Shown here: positions 63,301 to 64,000 of the stretch, in pieces
How positions within the stretch are numbered: the first letter of the stretch is position 1
Layout of the letters: every line of letters begins with the position of its first letter
Origin: Arthrobacter agilis
Lineage (GTDB): Bacteria > Actinomycetota > Actinomycetes > Actinomycetales > Micrococcaceae
Length of the DNA stretch: 64,000 nt
Assembly (NCBI RefSeq): GCF_002157505.1
Contig: NZ_NFSC01000028.1
Coordinates: 124,001 to 188,000, forward strand
Direction of reading: 5' to 3'
Position numbers and translations under genes: made by a program
The notes under the pieces: model-generated
Seen by the model: only the letters and a program-made list of their open reading frames with translations
What the model was told of the DNA's origin: nothing
Database searches by the model: none

Positions 63301-64000
63301 ATGTCTTACGAATTGAACAACCGACTTGTTGTCGGGGTCTCTTCCAGTGCGCTCTTCAACCTGACGGAGTCGGACGCATACTTCCAGGAGCACAAGGAGG
63401 AGAAGTACAGGATTTACCAGAAGGAACGCATAGATGACGTTCTCGAGCCGGGTGTCGCTTTTCCCTTCATACAGCGTCTGCTTGGCCTGAACGACCTTCG
63501 CTCGAAAGATGACCCTGTTGTAGAAGTAATCGTCCTTTCCAAGAAGGATCCATCTACCGGTCTACGAGTGCTGAGATCGATCAAGTCCCATGATCTCAGC
63601 ATCTCTCGGGCAGTGTTTACCCAAGGAGAGGCTCCCTTCCGCTACATCGAGGCGTTAGAGATGTCACTCTTCCTGTCGGCGAATCGCAGCGATGTTGATG
63701 CTGCAACACGGCTCAAATACCCAGCAGGTCACGTTCTCCCATCGACCGCTGTCTATGACTCAAGTGATCAAACACTCAGAGTCGCCTTCGACTTCGATGG
63801 TGTCCTTGGCAACGACGAGGCCGAACGGGTATTCCAGGACACGGGCAGTCTTGAGGAATACCATGCCCACGAAACGGAGAATCAGGACCGCGCGCTCATT
63901 CCCGGGCCACTGAACAACCTGCTGCACGATTTGAACATGATCCAAAAACTCGAGACCCAGAAACAGCGAGACGACAAGAGTTACGAGCCGCGCCTGCGGA
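63301..64000 (+). CDS. Cytosolic-type 5'-nucleotidase (NT5C1-like HAD family), 3' end outside window
   Basis: Open from ATG 63301 (after GAAGGG) to the window end, at least 233 residues. The sequence follows the cytosolic 5'-nucleotidase 1 pattern: LVVGVSSSALFNLTESDAYF, EPGVAFPFIQRLLGLN, VEVIVLSKKDPSTGLRVLRSI, DLSISRAVFTQGEAPFRY, MSLFLSANRSDVDAA, then the HAD nucleophile motif FDFDGVL at residues 163-169 (Asp164). These enzymes remove phosphate from AMP/IMP-type nucleotides. No signal peptide is present. It is next to the recombinase in low-GC DNA, a typical setting for island-borne, possibly anti-phage, nucleotidases; that role is an inference only. Confidence 0.82.
   Translation, partial: MSYELNNRLVVGVSSSALFNLTESDAYFQEHKEEKYRIYQKERIDDVLEPGVAFPFIQRLLGLNDLRSKDDPVVEVIVLSKKDPSTGLRVLRSIKSHDLSISRAVFTQGEAPFRYIEALEMSLFLSANRSDVDAATRLKYPAGHVLPSTAVYDSSDQTLRVAFDFDGVLGNDEAERVFQDTGSLEEYHAHETENQDRALIPGPLNNLLHDLNMIQKLETQKQRDDKSYEPRLR

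Larger units (their letters stand above)
62413..64000. mobile_element. Left edge of a probable acquired segment, right end outside window
   Basis: From about 62.4 kb onwards base composition drops visibly compared with the core, codon use becomes mixed (AAA, TTG, AGA, ATA appear) and a serine recombinase is followed by a gene type unusual for this locus. The boundary abuts a gene remnant. No terminal inverted repeats or target duplication could be identified, so the exact limits are unknown. Confidence 0.4.

Overview
The window is a piece of a high-GC actinobacterial chromosome. Gene content and order point to the family Micrococcaceae, most likely Arthrobacter or a close relative. Supporting signs are heavy GTG start usage, ANTAR-type regulators, MurT/GatD, pdxS/pdxT, the trp operon carrying the HGxxPAAW and trp-associated membrane proteins, and LexA-type GAAC-N4-GTTC SOS boxes. 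The assignment is by recognition, not by a database search.

Layout. 1-2.1 kb: the end of a GAF-ANTAR regulator, a small unknown protein and a frame-broken RsmC-like methyltransferase. 2.4-8.5 kb (minus): rpsA, an Eis-like acetyltransferase and polA. 8.5-12.7 kb: a PaaI-like thioesterase, a lipoprotein/membrane-protein pair, a single-domain response regulator, a second lipoprotein, a stand-alone LigD polymerase domain and ArfB. 12.7-15.1 kb: tRNA-Leu(CAA), the PdtaR-type ANTAR response regulator and pyk. 15.2-21.2 kb: gltBD. 21.6-29.3 kb: hisI-trpE-membrane protein-HGxxPAAW-trpC-trpB-trpA-lgt, tightly packed with several 4-bp stop/start overlaps. 30.1-32.1 kb: hisE-hisG-hisF. 32.1-36.4 kb: an FMN riboswitch followed by ribM-ribD-ribE-ribB-ribH. 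36.5-41.9 kb: aspS, an APC permease, a small secreted protein and hisS. 42.2-47.2 kb: a DUF349 protein, an AbiEi-like protein and the bifunctional (p)ppGpp enzyme. 47.5-55.0 kb (minus): pdxT-yebC-ruvC-ruvA-ruvB-yajC-secD-secF, with an SOS box before ruvA. 55.1-61.0 kb (plus): murT-gatD, an M3 peptidase, a GNAT protein and a MerR regulator. 61.1-62.0 kb: pdxS. 62.0-64.0 kb: a remnant, a serine recombinase and the start of a cytosolic-type 5'-nucleotidase in visibly lower-GC DNA, which looks like the edge of a horizontally acquired segment.

How the genes work together. Most of the window is core metabolism and information processing: glutamate, tryptophan, histidine, riboflavin and pyridoxal phosphate synthesis, replication and recombination, translation, Sec export, and peptidoglycan amidation by MurT/GatD. 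The unusual layer is regulatory and structural. Several genes have a -10 hexamer only 6-8 nt before the start codon, suggesting leaderless mRNAs. Short tandem repeats (7-18 nt units) sit repeatedly at gene boundaries or inside gene ends. RibB lacks the GTP cyclohydrolase II half that is often fused to it. The right edge carries the only clearly foreign DNA.
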